This document shows positions 33,851-46,009 of a DNA stretch of 64,000 nt, in pieces (the first letter of the stretch is position 1; each line of letters begins with the position of its first letter). Below the pieces are notes generated by a model, which was given only the letters and a program-made list of their open reading frames with translations, made no database searches and was not told the origin of the DNA. Source of the DNA: Aquatica leii (lineage: Eukaryota > Arthropoda > Insecta > Coleoptera > Lampyridae); assembly GCA_035610365.1 (NCBI GenBank), contig CM069438.1, positions 46,868,837 to 46,932,836 on the forward strand. Direction: 5' to 3'. The position numbers and the translations under genes were made by a program.

Positions 33851-34686
33851 TTACCTATTATTTATTTATCATTTAACATTAGAATTTAATTGATTAATTA
33901 ATAAAAGCCATGGTTATACTAGTGAAAAATTTTATTATTAGATACATACATTAAGTGTCGTTTTTATTATGCAGTATGAGTACTTCCTACCAATTCTTGT
34001 CGACTAGATCTAGACGATGTGTTCTGCCAACACTTATATATGTTTTATTTGTACACAAATACGAGCATTATGAGACATAAAGCTTATACTTATGAAAATC
34101 GTATTCTATTGTTTTACACATTGGTTTAACTTCCGTGAGTTATCTCTAAAGAAGATGGCTTTGTTTTGATAACACAAGTCTTGGCTATAGTTACCGTTGA
34201 TTTTAGTAGAATTTGGTTGTAAACAGCCTTTGTCTTTACGTTTGTCCCATTTTTAAGCGCTTTGTATAAAGCAGTATATAAACATTTCTAGTTCGGTTAC
34301 CAATAAAGTTCAAAATGGATTAAAACATTTTAAGAATATCACAAGCCAAGCGTGATGAATAGATACCGTTAGGCACTTTAGATGCGGTTACTATTTTTGC
34401 GCCAGAATCAGAAAATGCCGGAACGTACTCGATCTATTTGTATATTGTTGCGAACTTAAAACCTTTCTACAGCCTATCTCCAATAAGTTTTATTAAACAT
34501 ATCTGCAACGTACAAGTTTCAAAAATATATTAAGGATGATGCTCTGAACAACGCTTGAGTGTATGAGATAATACTATAAAGTGTCTGTGCATTGTTAGTT
34601 AAACTTAGTTTTTGGTCTTTTGTTGTTTATAAACCCTAACAAACTGACGTTTTGTACGACATTTCAGCATGCATCTTTAGGGAGAC
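33851..34686. other. AT-rich spacer
   Basis: No coding or repeat structure recognised. Confidence 0.35.
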
Positions 34687-35863
34687 TGTTACGTCCAAAA
34701 TTTTTATAATGCACTACCCTGTATATTGGTTTAATTAAAAATTACTTTTCTGTTTCTCGACGTCATCTATCGGGCTCGTTGGTTTCTTCTTATTGAGTAG
34801 ACGATATCCGGTGAGATACGGGCATTTTGATTTTAACATCGTTCACGATATAACCTATGTCTGCGTGAATTAAAAATCGTTTTCTTAAAACATCCACGTC
34901 TTGGGACACGATGGGTAATAAAAGTATTCTTCTTTAACTAATTTAATCCACGCAGGCGCCATGTGTTACCTCCTAAGTATGGGTGTTCTTGTCTTAATTT
35001 AAAATCTACAAGGGAAAATTATAATCGAAAGCTGTAGACCTAAGAACGCTGCGATACAAGGGCAGAATTTTTATGCGGAGGCAATTAATACCAGTAATTA
35101 ATATCACCTTGTTCGGAAGAGCCTAAGTACCAGATACGATTGAATTTCTCTTCGGAGGCAATAAATTAATACCATCGTAGACGAAAAAACATTGTAACAG
35201 CATACGATAAGTTTCGGTTCTCTTACTTTCTTTTAAATGTTTCTTTTACCTGTTGTAGTTTGTGAGTCGTCAGGTAGACACGATTATTTTCAGAAAGTTT
35301 AATTACAGGAAGCCAGTAGGAAAACGTTTTCTGTAAGTAACCCTGAATTTGGTAAGTCAATTTTTGAATTTAATTATTCGCTGTCGCAACGGTGCTACTC
35401 ATGACTAACTATATTTACTAATCGTTTCGAAACGTTCGAATTGATTTGTTTCTTATTATTGTTACTCAATTAGTTTAAGTAAATTACTATCGCATGCTGA
35501 TTACGTCAACTGTCAATTATCATTATTAATTTAATTTACTTACGAAGATTTTTTCTATGTTCTGATGGTTACACTTTTGCTTTAAGTGTAGTGTAAGTTC
35601 CCGATACTTCTGTTCTTTTACTAACTACATAAATTTGTACTCGGACTAAAATTATTCTTTGTCATGCTATCCAATTGTTATTGATTCAAATTTTAATCTA
35701 TTTATCCTTGTAGAGTAATTAAAGTGCAATTGTTGTTAACGATTTAGATTCTTTCTTCGTTTCCTCCAGCTTTACGAACCTTAACAATCTCCGACAGGTC
35801 TGGTTTCAATTCTACAGTGAGTTGGTCGTGCAGGTTCGTAAATTACTAGAAGCTTGTAGCAAG
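34687..35863 (+). mobile_element. LTR copy B, plus orientation
   Basis: From TGTTACG to CTTGTAGCAAG. It aligns in reverse complement with 38225-39660 and 51493-52835, including the GCCTCCG-rich blocks, AACCTATGTCTGCGTGAATT, and ACTCATGACTAACTATATTT. Relative to those copies it lacks about 160 bp holding the TCTGGCGCCC motif. All three copies stop matching at the same point after GTAGCAAG. Confidence 0.6.
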
Positions 35864-36433
35864 ACAATTGTCACTTTTGGAGAGAGGTATTAGTGCCAGT
35901 GTTTTGTACCATTTGCAATAAGCAAAACTAAGATTAACAGATTTCTATTTTTTTTCCGTTATTGCATAGCTGACTTGGTCATCACCGACAGAAAATTTTT
36001 ATGTCTCTGTGACAAATGTTAATTTTTTTTCAGAAGCCGTAATACTAGTAGCCAAGATTTCCGAGTCTTTTCGTTTCATGGTAGATGGCTGTTTGTCTAT
36101 TTTTGTAACGTTGCGGGTTAATCGAGGTATTAAGCACGTTGGTGGTTCGTACTTATTAGGAACTTAATTTAACAGGTTGTAAGGCTATTAAATTTACTAT
36201 GATCCGGCTCAAAGGACCATATATTAAGCACAATGGTAATTCGTATAACGTTAGCAAACGGATTGTTTTACAATGTGGAGTAATAATTAAGTATGTTTAC
36301 AAATTTCTCACGTTTTAAATTATGAAATTTTTAAATATATAAATGTTTCAACAATTGTAATCTAAATATTCTGGCGCCTATCCAACGAAAAGTTCTAATC
36401 TCAAAGGTTAAAGTTTGATCATTTCGGTTTCTG
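35864..36433. other. Sequence downstream of LTR copy B
   Basis: No gene. A TGGCGCCTATCCAACG motif at 36372 resembles a primer-binding site and sits just before the minisatellite. AACTTAATTTAACAGGTTGT (from about 36162) recurs inside the minisatellite near 36,959. Confidence 0.35.
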
Positions 36434-37412
36434 GTATTGGATGGACCTGTTGCATCTTTTTTGGCTTCTTTCTTGCCTTGTTGGTCCCTAGATAGACTGG
36501 TAATAAACTTCTTTTTCGTTCTTGACTCGATGGTCCTTGGATGTACCGGTATTGAACTTCTTTTTCTTCTTCTTGACTCGATGGTACTGGATGGACTAGT
36601 AATAAACTTCTTTGAATTCTTCGTGGCTCGATGGTCCCTGGATGAACCGTTAATAAAGTTCTTTTTCTTCTTCTTGACTTGATGGTACTGGATAGACCGG
36701 TAATAAACTTTTTTGAATTCTTCGTGGCTTGATGATCCCTGGATGGACCGGCAAGGGACTTCTTTTTCTTCTTCTTGGTTCAATGAAACTGAATGTACCG
36801 GTAATAAACTTCTTTTCCTTTCTTGATCCAATGGTCTTGGATCGACCGGTAATAAACTTCTTCAACTTCTTTGTGACTCAATGTCCCTGGATTGACCGGT
36901 AATAAAATTCTTCTTCTTTCTTCTTGACTTAAAGGTCCCTGGATGAACCGGTAATAGAACTTAATTTAACAGGTTGTAAGGCTGTAAAATTCTTGAATCG
37001 GACCGTAGATGGGCCGTGGTAATAAAACTTTTTTTTCTTTCTTTCTGACTCGATGGCCCGGATGAACCCGTAATAAACTTCTTTGACTTCTTCGTGACTC
37101 GTAAGTTCCTGGATAGACCGGTAATGTACTTCTTTTTCTTGGTTTGATGGTTCTGGATGAACCGGTAATAAACTTATTCGAATTCTTCGTGGCTCGATGG
37201 TCTCTGGATGGACCGGTAATGGCCGTCTTTTTCTTCTTCTGGGTTTGATGGACTTGGATAGACCGGTAATAAACTTCTTCAACTTCTTCGTGGCTCAATG
37301 TCCCTGGATGGACCGGTAATGAACTTCTTTTTCTTTTTCTTGGCTTGATGGTCCTGAATGGACCGGTAATAAACTTCTTTGACTTCTTGGCTCGATGGTC
37401 TTAGATAGGCTT
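36434..37412. repeat. Minisatellite of about 50 bp, about 19 units
   Basis: Tandem units built around GGATGGACCGGTAATAAACTTC, a pyrimidine-rich TTTTTCTTCTTCTTG and ACTCGATGGTCC-like segments; spacing between ACCGGTAATAAAC cores is about 48-51 bp. One interruption lies near 36.96-37.0 kb. Because the unit is not a multiple of three, the minus strand shows the same peptide-like repeats (KKFITG, RSLLPVHP, VYYRSIQ) rotating through all three frames. I take these reading frames as by-products rather than a gene. Confidence 0.75.
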
Positions 37413-38224
37413 AAGGTGTTTACAGTCAACTATGTTCTTTCATTCTAATTTTAATTGAACGTCTTGTCTGTTCTATATAAGTTGATTCACAAAAACAAGA
37501 AATTTTGTAGGCATTGTTGCAATGTCGTCTTTCAAAAACTTTGATGCACTTTTAAACACTGGTTGAGATATTTAGCGAGGTCGATAGTCTTGTAAGGATT
37601 TATTCTATTGTTAAAATCATAGCTCTTTTTGTAAGAGTTTTTTCATGTGTTTTGTGATTTCTTCTACCCATGCGCGTATTACTTATCGTCAACTAAAGGC
37701 GGCGCGGAGTAGTTTAATCGTCTTCTCCATTTTGCAACACACGTACGTTCCTGTTGTGGGGCAACGGATAAATTGGTACGGTAGTTTTACGGTCGTTTTA
37801 CTGTACTTCAATGACGACACTCAGCAGTAGTGTTTGCTTTTTAAATATTGGTTTTTTAGGATTCAGTTAGCAGGTTAGTGCTGTCGGCTAAAGACACTGG
37901 GTTGCGTAGTTGTTCTCAAGTTTGTATTGGTTGCGTAGAAGATAGCAGCTTTTTCGACGGTTTTGAGACAATTACATTTTTATCACGAGCCTCACGTAGT
38001 GCACTATAAGGTGTTTGTAGATACCAGAATCTTTGAGTCACAAAAAAGTTATTATACACAAGAGATTGCAAATTACAAGGTACGTTGTCTGGTGTTTCTA
38101 TTATTTTTTTAGAGTGTTGTAATATTTATCTTGCCAGTAATATAATCAATTTGAAAGTCAAAAGGCGTTAGTTGAGATGCTTTCATGCCAAACATTTTGT
38201 GGAAAATTTAAGAGGCATCAGCCA
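37413..38224. other. Inner sequence next to LTR copy C
   Basis: Lies between the minisatellite and LTR copy C. No domain recognised on either strand; a short minus frame (KASQLTPFDFQIDYITGKI) is the only coherent stretch and matches nothing I know. Confidence 0.3.
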
Positions 38225-39660
38225 CTTGCTACAAGTTTCTAGCAATTTACGAACCTGCACGGCAAACTCACTGTAGGATTGAAACCATACCTGTCGGAGA
38301 AAGGGGAGGTTCAAGTGACTTTATTTTAAAGGGCGCCAGATCTTTTTTTTTGCGGAAATAGCTCCTGCTAGATCAGCACAAGAGGTTCGAAGCTTGTACA
38401 AAATCGTTAAGGTTCGTAAAGCTGGAAGAAACAAAATAAGAAACTAAATCGTTAACAACAATTGCACTTTAATTACTGTAGAATAATAATAGATTAAAAT
38501 TTGAATCAATAACAATTAGGAGATAAGTTGATAACACCACAGTGAATAAATTTAGTCCAAGTACAAATATAAGCAGGTACTAAAATATCAGAAGTATCGG
38601 CAACTTACACTACACTTAAAACAAAAGTGTAACCATCAGAACATATAAAAAATCGTCGGAAGTAAATTACATTAATAATGATAATAATTGACAGTTGACG
38701 TAATCAGCATTCGATAGTAAGTCACTTATACTAATTGAGTACTAATAATAAGACGCAAATCAATTCGAACGTTTCGACACGATTAGTAAATATGATTATT
38801 CATGTATGCAATAAATATTTAAGGAAATAGCAAGAACAGCCATAAAAAACACATATTTAAATTTATTTTAAATTACGTTTCGCCAGTTTGTATAAAGGCT
38901 TCTTCAGATTTTCAATTATAATTCTTATTTAACATCATTCTTAAATACCTTGTTATATGTACAATATTTCTAAAATTAAATTTAATAAATTAAAATTAAT
39001 ATATGAAAGGATAAAATTTTTTTAAAACTTACCCAAATTTAGAGATACTTTTTTTTTAATTAACTATTTATTCATTATTAATAACCCTTTATGAAATTTT
39101 ACGTCAAAACTAACATATTTGTATACAGTTTTCAAATTTTTATAATGTAATACTGTTACAATGTCTTTTCGTCTACGATGGTATTAGATATTTATTGCCT
39201 CCGAAGAGAAATTCAATCGTGTCCGGTACTTAAGCACTTCCGTACAAGATGATATTATTTAACGGTATTAATTGCCTCCACATAGAAATTCTGCCCTTGT
39301 ATCGCAGCGTTCTTAGGTCACCAGCTTCTGATTATAGTTTTTCCCTTATAGATTTTAAACTAAGACAAGCACACCCATATTTAGGAGGTAGCACATGGCG
39401 CCTGCGTGGATTAAATTATTTAATTAAAAATACTTTCATTACCCATTGTGTCACAACACGTGGATGTTTTAAGAAAACGATTCTTAATTCACGCAGACAT
39501 AGGTTATATCGTGAACAATGTTAAAGTCAAAATGACAGTCCATCGTCTTCTCCATACGAAGAGACCAACGAGCCCGATAGATGGCGTCGAAAAATAGAAA
39601 AGTAATTTTAATTAAACCAATATACAGGGTAGTGCATTATTTAAATTTATGCACGTAACA
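38225..39660 (-). mobile_element. LTR copy C, minus orientation
   Basis: On the minus strand runs from TGTTACGTGCATAAATTTAA (39660) through TCTGGCGCCCTT (38340-38329) to GTAGCAAG (38225). It faces copy B, forming an inverted pair around the minisatellite. Between 38.81 and 39.15 kb, part of the LTR is replaced by a fragment with a Penelope-type hammerhead motif. Copy D at 51.5-52.8 kb shows the original sequence there. Confidence 0.6.
38874..38906 (-). ncRNA. Penelope-type hammerhead motif
   Basis: Minus strand: CTGAAGA (38906-38900), helix II AGCC...GGC, GAAA, then CGTA with cleavage predicted after the A. Helix III is two base pairs without a loop. It marks the end of a Penelope-like fragment of about 0.34 kb inserted in LTR copy C. 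Confidence 0.45.
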
Positions 39661-41539
39661 CAATATAAAGCTTGCTGATCGATTAACAAGGTTGTAGCAC
39701 ATCCTTAAAGTAACATCAGAACTTTCTAACTGATCAAACAGCAAGTGCTTCACGTCTGGTTGTTTTGTAATAACATTTTGCAAATTAGGCAACCTAAACG
39801 CTCTAACCGTCGTTTCATTTTTGTACCGTTCACTTTTGTTCTAAACTTCGTATTTACGTTCGTGTTAATTTGACGTTTGCATTTGTCATGTATTGAGTTT
39901 TTTGTGTGACAATTGTACACAAATTCGTAGTGCTCAATTTAAGGAAATAATTGAATCTTACAAGTCAAAAATTATTTAAAACGCTAATTACTCAATTCAG
40001 GCTAATCTATCTAAATGGGTAAATCGAGTTTTAAGGACTATGCTATCTTTATACATAAAAAACAATCAACAAAACTAGGACCAGTATTTAGCAAAAGTCG
40101 CTTGTATTATTTGTGCTGATGTTCATGAAGTAACAGGTACAACTTCTTTGTTAATTTTAGCAGGAAAACATGATTTGTATGGTTTTCAGATCGATTATGA
40201 ATTCATCGATGTGTCAATTTGTACCGATTGTGACTAATAAACTGAAAGGAGCTTTGTGTTTAATGAAGCTTTCAGCCATATTAAAACGCGCTTGAGTTTT
40301 GCTTATATTAAAAGTAAGATGCGATACGATTTGCGACGTCATTCTGTACATTTCCAGGTAGGTGGCACTTTTTAGAGAAAGAAGTATGTTCTCTTCGTTG
40401 TTTCTTGCTATTTTTTTATCGAAGTTGGCATCTAAATTTGTTGAACCGTTTTTGTTAAACGTAAAGTCTCATTTGTAATGCTAAAAACTTGCAGTTTAGC
40501 TCACAGAGGGTTAATTATTTTAGTTTTTTTTAAGTTAAAGTTCTTTATTTTTGTTCTGTTCCGTTTTATTGCTTATAGTTTTTTTTATTCCATTTTTTTT
40601 TTGTTTAAAGATGCACTAAGAATACTTTCTGCAGCAAGGGCTTGTCGTAAAAAGCGGCTAATTAACAGTTCCATTTTTATTTCTCTTGCTATCTTGTCTA
40701 TTCTTTTCTTTATTTTTCTGTGGTTGTTCATCTCTAGATGCTACCGCTTGGTGTTGATCCTAGCTTTGGAAGTAACGCAATGCCCGGATTTCTTAAGATG
40801 CAACTTCTACTGTTTAGTATCCAATGTTTAGTGTCGAACCAAAGCATACTATTTTTCTATTGTTTAAGTAAGTTTTACTTTGTTTTTCGTTTCCGTTTTG
40901 TCTCAAACTCCCATCGATTATGAGATTGTTAGAGATTTGTAGTTATAGTTTTTGTCTTGTTTGTTAGTGTTAGTTTCTTTTGGGGCTATATTGTTGAGTA
41001 GTCGTAGATAGCCATTGATTTGTGGAGTTGTGATACTAAGGCTGTGTTGTGTTAGATTTGTTTGGTTGTGGGATTTTACTTAAACCATAGCGTGCCTTCT
41101 TCTTTAGTAGTATTCAGTGCATAGTGTCAGTCCTGACACTTTCTCAAATTTTTAGTTTGTTGCATTTTTACTTAATTTTGACGTTTTGTTTATCATGTTT
41201 GACGATTACCCTTTTTTAGGTTTTTAATGTTTTAAAGTTTTACCATATTTAACGATACCTCGTAGTCTCAATGTTGGTTTTGTATCGTTTTTTAATCATT
41301 ATTGTCAATTCATTGTAGTCACAATGATAGTTTCGTTGATCGTTATCTTAGGTTTACTCTTATGAGAGTAATTTGAGAAAACACGATTCTGGTAAGAAAA
41401 TTGTAACCGTCGTTTAATTTTCGTACTATTGACCTTCGTTTTAATTCTCATATTTACGATTGTTTTAACTAATCACAGTGTTATTATATGTCTGAGATTT
41501 ATCGCATTTCTTCTTATATCACTAATACATTTTTTTAGA
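39661..41539. other. AT-rich region with diffuse repeats
   Basis: No gene recognised. A CCGTCGTTT...ATTTACG stretch occurs twice (about 39.81 and 41.41 kb), suggesting remnants of one dispersed repeat. Confidence 0.35.
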
Positions 41540-41720
41540 ATTTTACTCTTCTTTATACCAGCGCTGTGAGCACCCTCTTTACATATAAGGCAGTAATCTT
41601 CTTTCTCAGAATTCTTTAGCATTGTGACCTTTCTTCCTACAGTTAAAGAAATGCCCGACCATATCAAGAACTGTGCATCCTTTAGCATTGTGACCAAAGC
41701 TCTGGCATCGTTGCAGTGTA
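41540..41720 (-). pseudogene. Gag-like CCHC zinc-knuckle relic
   Basis: Minus strand: RCQSFGHNAKGC, then GHFFNCRKKGHNAKEF, and after a frame change YCLICKEGAHSAG. Three knuckles of the C-x2-C-x4-H-x4-C type in series, with the first Cys of the first knuckle and the last Cys of the second lost, are typical of LINE (R1/I-type) ORF1 proteins. The rest of the element is not recognisable. Confidence 0.5.
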
Positions 41721-42802
41721 TATTGTCTTTCTACTTGACAATTACACAAAGCGATTTTTATGTATTTATTTTTAAGATTTGGAGTGCCTATACTTCAATC
41801 ATTTTTATAGTGACTGCTTTTGTTAAATTTCTACTGGGCCTAAACTCTCCAACTTGAATGTTACCCTTAGTTCCGTGGTTTACGAAAGCTTTTTTGTGTT
41901 ATTATCTATATTAACATAGAAATTATGTAGTTTGCGGTAAATTTTATAATTTTGTACTGTTGTGTTTAGTATTATATTCTATAAGCTGTTCTTATTGCTA
42001 TAATAAATGTCAGAATTTTAAACTGTAACGAAGTTTTTAACCAATCAACCTTTTGTGCTGTTTTTTAAATTTAGCACTTCTTTGTCTAGCGCCCATTACC
42101 AATTTTGACTTTTAATCTTTTTTTTTTCTATAGTTCTGTAGTCCCAATTTCAGTGTGTAAAAATCGCACCCTTTGCCACAGAGTTTTTAATCGAGCAAAT
42201 ATATTTTTGTAACGATTTTATAACTTTAACATTTTAGTTATTTTGTTGATTTTAAATTAAAACTAAAAATTAATAAATTCTAAATAATTTTAATGTTGAT
42301 AGCAAACATTTTTAGTTTTATTTTTAATCTAATTTAAACAACTGTGTAATATAAATTTCGTTAAAAATTGTATGTACCAATAATGTTATCGAAAAATTCA
42401 AAATCAATTTCCGATAAGTATTAAGCTACAAAGTATCTTCTTTCAATCCGAATAATTTAAATTAGATGTTTATGTTTGATTAAGCGTAGAAAATAAAAAA
42501 ATTAAGTAATATTACAACTACTCGTACTCTTAAATGAATTAAATTATTGTTTGAAAATTACACAACTTAGTTAAAACGTAACAGTATTATTAGAACCTAT
42601 TAAATTATGTTGTGAGAGGTTTATAATGTGTTGTCTTAATTAAATTGCACTATATTAGGTAGATTTGTTTGAACATTTGCATAAAAATATTTTGATTAAG
42701 TTATATAAAGAAATAAACACATGTCAATTTGATAGATTTTAAAATATCCATGTAGAATAGCACGACACAACTACCTAGAGTTTTTACATTTTGATTTATA
42801 TA

Positions 42803-43011
42803 TGTCGTAGTCATAATGCCAAATTAGGCTTTTTGTAAAATGTCTAGGGATTTTATAAAAAGCCGGCAAAACGCGAACCAACGATGCAATTTTCGTTATG
42901 ACTACACCAATTCAGGCAAATTGATAATATGCCAGCAAAACGTGAGCAGAAGAATGTATCTCTCGTTCTGACTGATTATTTTCAGGCATTTTATAATCTG
43001 CCAAAAGCGAT
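42803..43011 (+). repeat. Left terminal inverted repeat (209 bp)
   Basis: Highly similar to the reverse complement of 45662-45870, with only scattered mismatches. It contains two internal copies of the motif GCC(G/A)GCAAAACG(C/T)GA, about 75 bp apart, which could be transposase-binding sites. Confidence 0.85.
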
Positions 43012-43109
43012 CTGGTCAAAACGCACAATGTTGCTTTTCCGCTTCAGTTCAGTTCAGTGTTTTGCTGTTTTTAATTTTGAAGTGCACTTAAATACTGTAG
43101 CGTATTTAT

Positions 43110-43570
43110 TTATTAAAACTAATTTATTTTTAACGACTAAAAATACGTTTATTTATTCTAGAAATATGTACACTTGTAAACTAACCGAACTAATGAAATC
43201 TAATAATATTTAATAAAAACACTTACACTAATTTATGTATAACCGTTGTATAACACTATCACTAACACGAGATAAGATAACGTCCGCGGGTAGCTTCACA
43301 CTTGTTTACACTAAAAATCACGTACACGATTATTCTCGGTATATTTATGTAGACACACGCGTGCTAACGATTTATTTCCACTTGATAATCTTCTTAACAC
43401 TGCTGTATTCGCATTCCAGCAATAACTGACCTACGATTTCTCTCTTTGGTATTTATACACATCGGCGAATCCTTCTCGAGTGTTCCCTATCTTTCGGTAT
43501 ATCTTCTAGAAAATGGATAACAGCTTCTAGAAGGCTCTTGCATTTGCAAATAACTTCTCGAACGTTTCAA
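43110..43570 (-). promoter_or_regulatory. Dispersed repeat with heat-shock-like promoter, copy A
   Basis: Read on the minus strand: four TTCnnGAA-type dyads, three perfect (TTCTCGAA at 43555-43562, TTCTAGAA at 43525-43532 and 43504-43511) and one imperfect at 43473-43480. Then come TATAAATA (43457-43450) and an Inr-like TCAGTT whose A is at 43427, 30 bp downstream of the first T of the TATA box. An AT-rich leader of about 300 bp follows. This is the layout of an insect heat-shock promoter. The same 450 bp occurs at 58560-58970. It lies inside the GIN/Ginger element and points away from the transposase. Confidence 0.6.
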
Positions 43571-43636
43571 TACATTAAAATTAACGTTAACCGCAAGGAC
43601 ATAAGAATCAACAATGACAAAGGAGATTTAGAAGTT

Positions 43637-45295
43637 ATGAAATTCCAATTTAACGAACAGTTACAAAATTTTTATAATGAAAGAGTGGAGAAAGATGTAA
43701 TTAAAAAGCCTTGGACTGCTGATAGAGTTAAAAAAGTTATTGAAGACATCAAGAGTGGTAAATTAGCTGTTCCAACAGGTAACAAAAAAAGCAATAAGCA
43801 GTACCATTCCATAAAAAAATACGACGTTTTCAATATCGGTATTGAAGAACATCTAGTGGTTAAACGAAACTCTATTGACCAACCCATTGTTTACATAATA
43901 CCTATAGAACAGTATTGTGACGTGTTGTTAGAATGTCATCGAACTACAGGGCATGGTGGGAGAGATAAAATGCTATTTGCATTAAAACATAAATACAATA
44001 TTGCTAGAAGAGCGGTAGAAATTTTCATTTCACTATGCAAAGAGTGTCAACTTAAGAAATCGCAATCCCACAAAGGATTAGTGGTACGTCCAATTCTTTC
44101 TAAAAATTTTAATGTTTGTGGGCCAATAGATTTGATAGATTCTCAATCTGCTCCTGATGGAAATTATAAATGGCTTCTTAACTACCAGGACCATGCTACA
44201 AAATTTTTGCATATTCGCCCTTTACATAGCAAACGTGCAGCGGAAGTGGCTATAGAGTTAATGAAAATATTTTTGGAGCACCGCACATATTGCAAAGTGA
44301 CAACGGCCGGGAATTTACTGCTTCGGTAATAAAAGAAATTGTCAACTACTGGCCAGATTGCAAAATTGTTCACGCAGGCCACGTCACCCTAAAAGCCAGA
44401 GTAGTGTGAAAAGAAGTAACCAAGACGTTGAGAACATGTTTCGATTTTGGATGTCCAATAACTCTTCTACAAATTAGTCCTTTGGCTGCTATTTTGTACA
44501 GTGGCAGAAGAATTCCTCGAAACATCGCATTATTAGAAGGACTCCGTATTATTTGGAGCTGACCCAAAAGTTGGATTAAAATCAACAAACCTTCCAAACT
44601 CTGTAATTAAAAAGCTTCGAACAGAAGAGAATCTTGAAGATATAATGCGTTCTTCACAGACAAGTAACAGTGAACATGACAAACAACTGGGTGATGAAGA
44701 AGTGAATGTTAATGATACTTTCAGTGATATTATTATGTATTGTTGTGCGTGCAGTGACAAAATCACAGATACATCTACATTCACATGTGAGATATGTAAT
44801 GCTACAGTGCATTTACATTATAGTTCAGGATCGTCTTCAAAACCGGAAGTAAGAGTTTGTTCCCTTTGTACAACTGAGAACAAAATTGAATATGAAAGAC
44901 AGAAGTCTTATTCTGGCCAAAAAAGAGCAGCAGAAAAAATGACTGAGACGTCTAATCAAAAATTTAAGGCACTAGAAATCGGATCATATGTTTATTTGGC
45001 AGTTCCGAAGGTAGACCGAGGACTTCTCGATTCAAAGAATCTAACTGGAAAAGTGTTGGATCTGAAAAATGGTCTTTACAAATTAGGTACATCTAAAGGA
45101 ATTCTCAAAACTTGGTTTTCCAGAAATGCTATTCAAGAAGCCTTAGTTGGTTTTGAAGATAAAGTTCCTAATAAACTAATAACTGTAAGAGAGGCAGTTG
45201 CATATCATTCTCAATTCGGAGGTCAGGAGTTTCAAAAATGTTCATGTAAGGCTAATAGCAATCAGTGCAAAAAAATGTGCTTGTTTAAAAAATAA
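43637..45295 (+). pseudogene. Integrase-type (KRBA2/SCAND3-like) transposase pseudogene
   Basis: In order: an N-terminal helical part (from MKFQFNEQ), then the zinc-binding HHCC domain (CHRTTGHGGRDKMLFALKHK...CKECQLKK). The rve core follows, with DLIDSQSAPDGNYKWLLNYQ (first Asp). After a frameshift near 44,277 comes SDNGREF (second Asp). The third block reads SQSSVKRSNQDVENM where the family has SQGSVER, so the catalytic Glu is Lys. A PHD-like Cys/His cluster (CCACSDKITD...CEICNATVHLHY) comes next. The C-terminal VDRGLLDSKNLTGKVLD and LGTSKGILKTWFSRN blocks are typical of KRBA2/SCAND3-like proteins. At least two more frame breaks. Confidence 0.75.
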
Positions 45296-45661
45296 CAATT
45301 CATGTTTTTCGAAATGTCATGGAAGTTCAACATGCAGTAATAAGTAAACTTAGTACCACAGATCTGTGTTAATACCTACAATAGAACAAAAATGGAAACT
45401 GCTATCAAGGTTAAATAAAATGGGCACATAAGTAAAGGAGAAGAAGTCATTGTTTATGTGTGGAAGTGGTATAACACGACTTTGACACGACAGTTTTCCA
45501 CTGCGCTTATAATCTTGAGAGCAGCTTATACTTTTCTTTTGTAATGTACCTACCATAAAAATATGTGTAGCATTATATTATTATTTTCCGAAGGATTTGT
45601 TTTTATTTTTTGCTTGTAGGTAAAAAAAAATTTAATATCTTTATACTTTGGTTTTGACTAC

Positions 45662-45870
45662 ATCGCATTTGGCAGATTAAAAAGTGCCTGAAACTAATCA
45701 GTCAGAACGAGAGATACATTCTTCAGCTTACGTTTTGCCGGCATATTATCAGTTTGCCTGAATTGGTGTAGTCATAACGAAAATTGCATCGTTGGTTCGC
45801 GTTTTGCCGGCTTTTTATAAAATTCCTAGACATTTTACAAAAAGCCTAATTTTGCATTATGCCTACGACA
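45662..45870 (-). repeat. Right terminal inverted repeat (209 bp)
   Basis: Mirror of the left repeat, down to CTGCCAAATGCGAT at its inner edge. The outer end is CTACGACA followed by the TATA duplication. Confidence 0.85.
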
Positions 45871-45949
45871 TATACATAACTTAAAAATTACTAAAAAATT
45901 AAAACACATGTTTAACTTTACAATAAAACTCTAATTTTTTTATCTAAAT

Positions 45950-46009
45950 CCGCGACGTAAACCGCGATCGCAACCTAAACCGCGGCGTAAACCGCGACCG
46001 CGACCGCGC
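45950..46009. repeat. Short CG-rich tandem repeat
   Basis: About 60 bp of units related to CCGCGACGTAAA and CCGCGACCG within otherwise AT-rich DNA, unusual for its density of CG dinucleotides. The minus strand reads as Arg/Ser/Phe repeats by chance. It lies 80 bp outside the right end of the GIN/Ginger element. Confidence 0.6.

Larger units (their letters stand above)
42803..45870 (+). mobile_element. GIN/Ginger-type DNA transposon, full length, inactive
   Basis: A 3068-bp element starting TGTCGTAG and ending in its complement CTACGACA, flanked by a TATA duplication (42799-42802 and 45871-45874). It has 209-bp terminal inverted repeats and an integrase-like (rve) transposase pseudogene. TGT termini, long inverted repeats and a 4-bp duplication agree with what is known of Ginger/GIN elements, whose transposase comes from a gypsy-type integrase. 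A promoter-bearing repeat lies between the left repeat and the coding part, on the opposite strand. Confidence 0.8.

Noticed and set aside
35415..35440. CGTTTCGAAACG in LTR copy B as a hammerhead GAAAC element
   Set aside because: It is a simple palindrome with no CTGANGA core on either side.
36331..37298. Minus-strand frames of 110-166 codons with Ser/Lys/Arg-rich repeats
   Set aside because: They are the 50-bp minisatellite read in rotating frames; the same peptides recur in all three frames, so there is no evidence for a protein.
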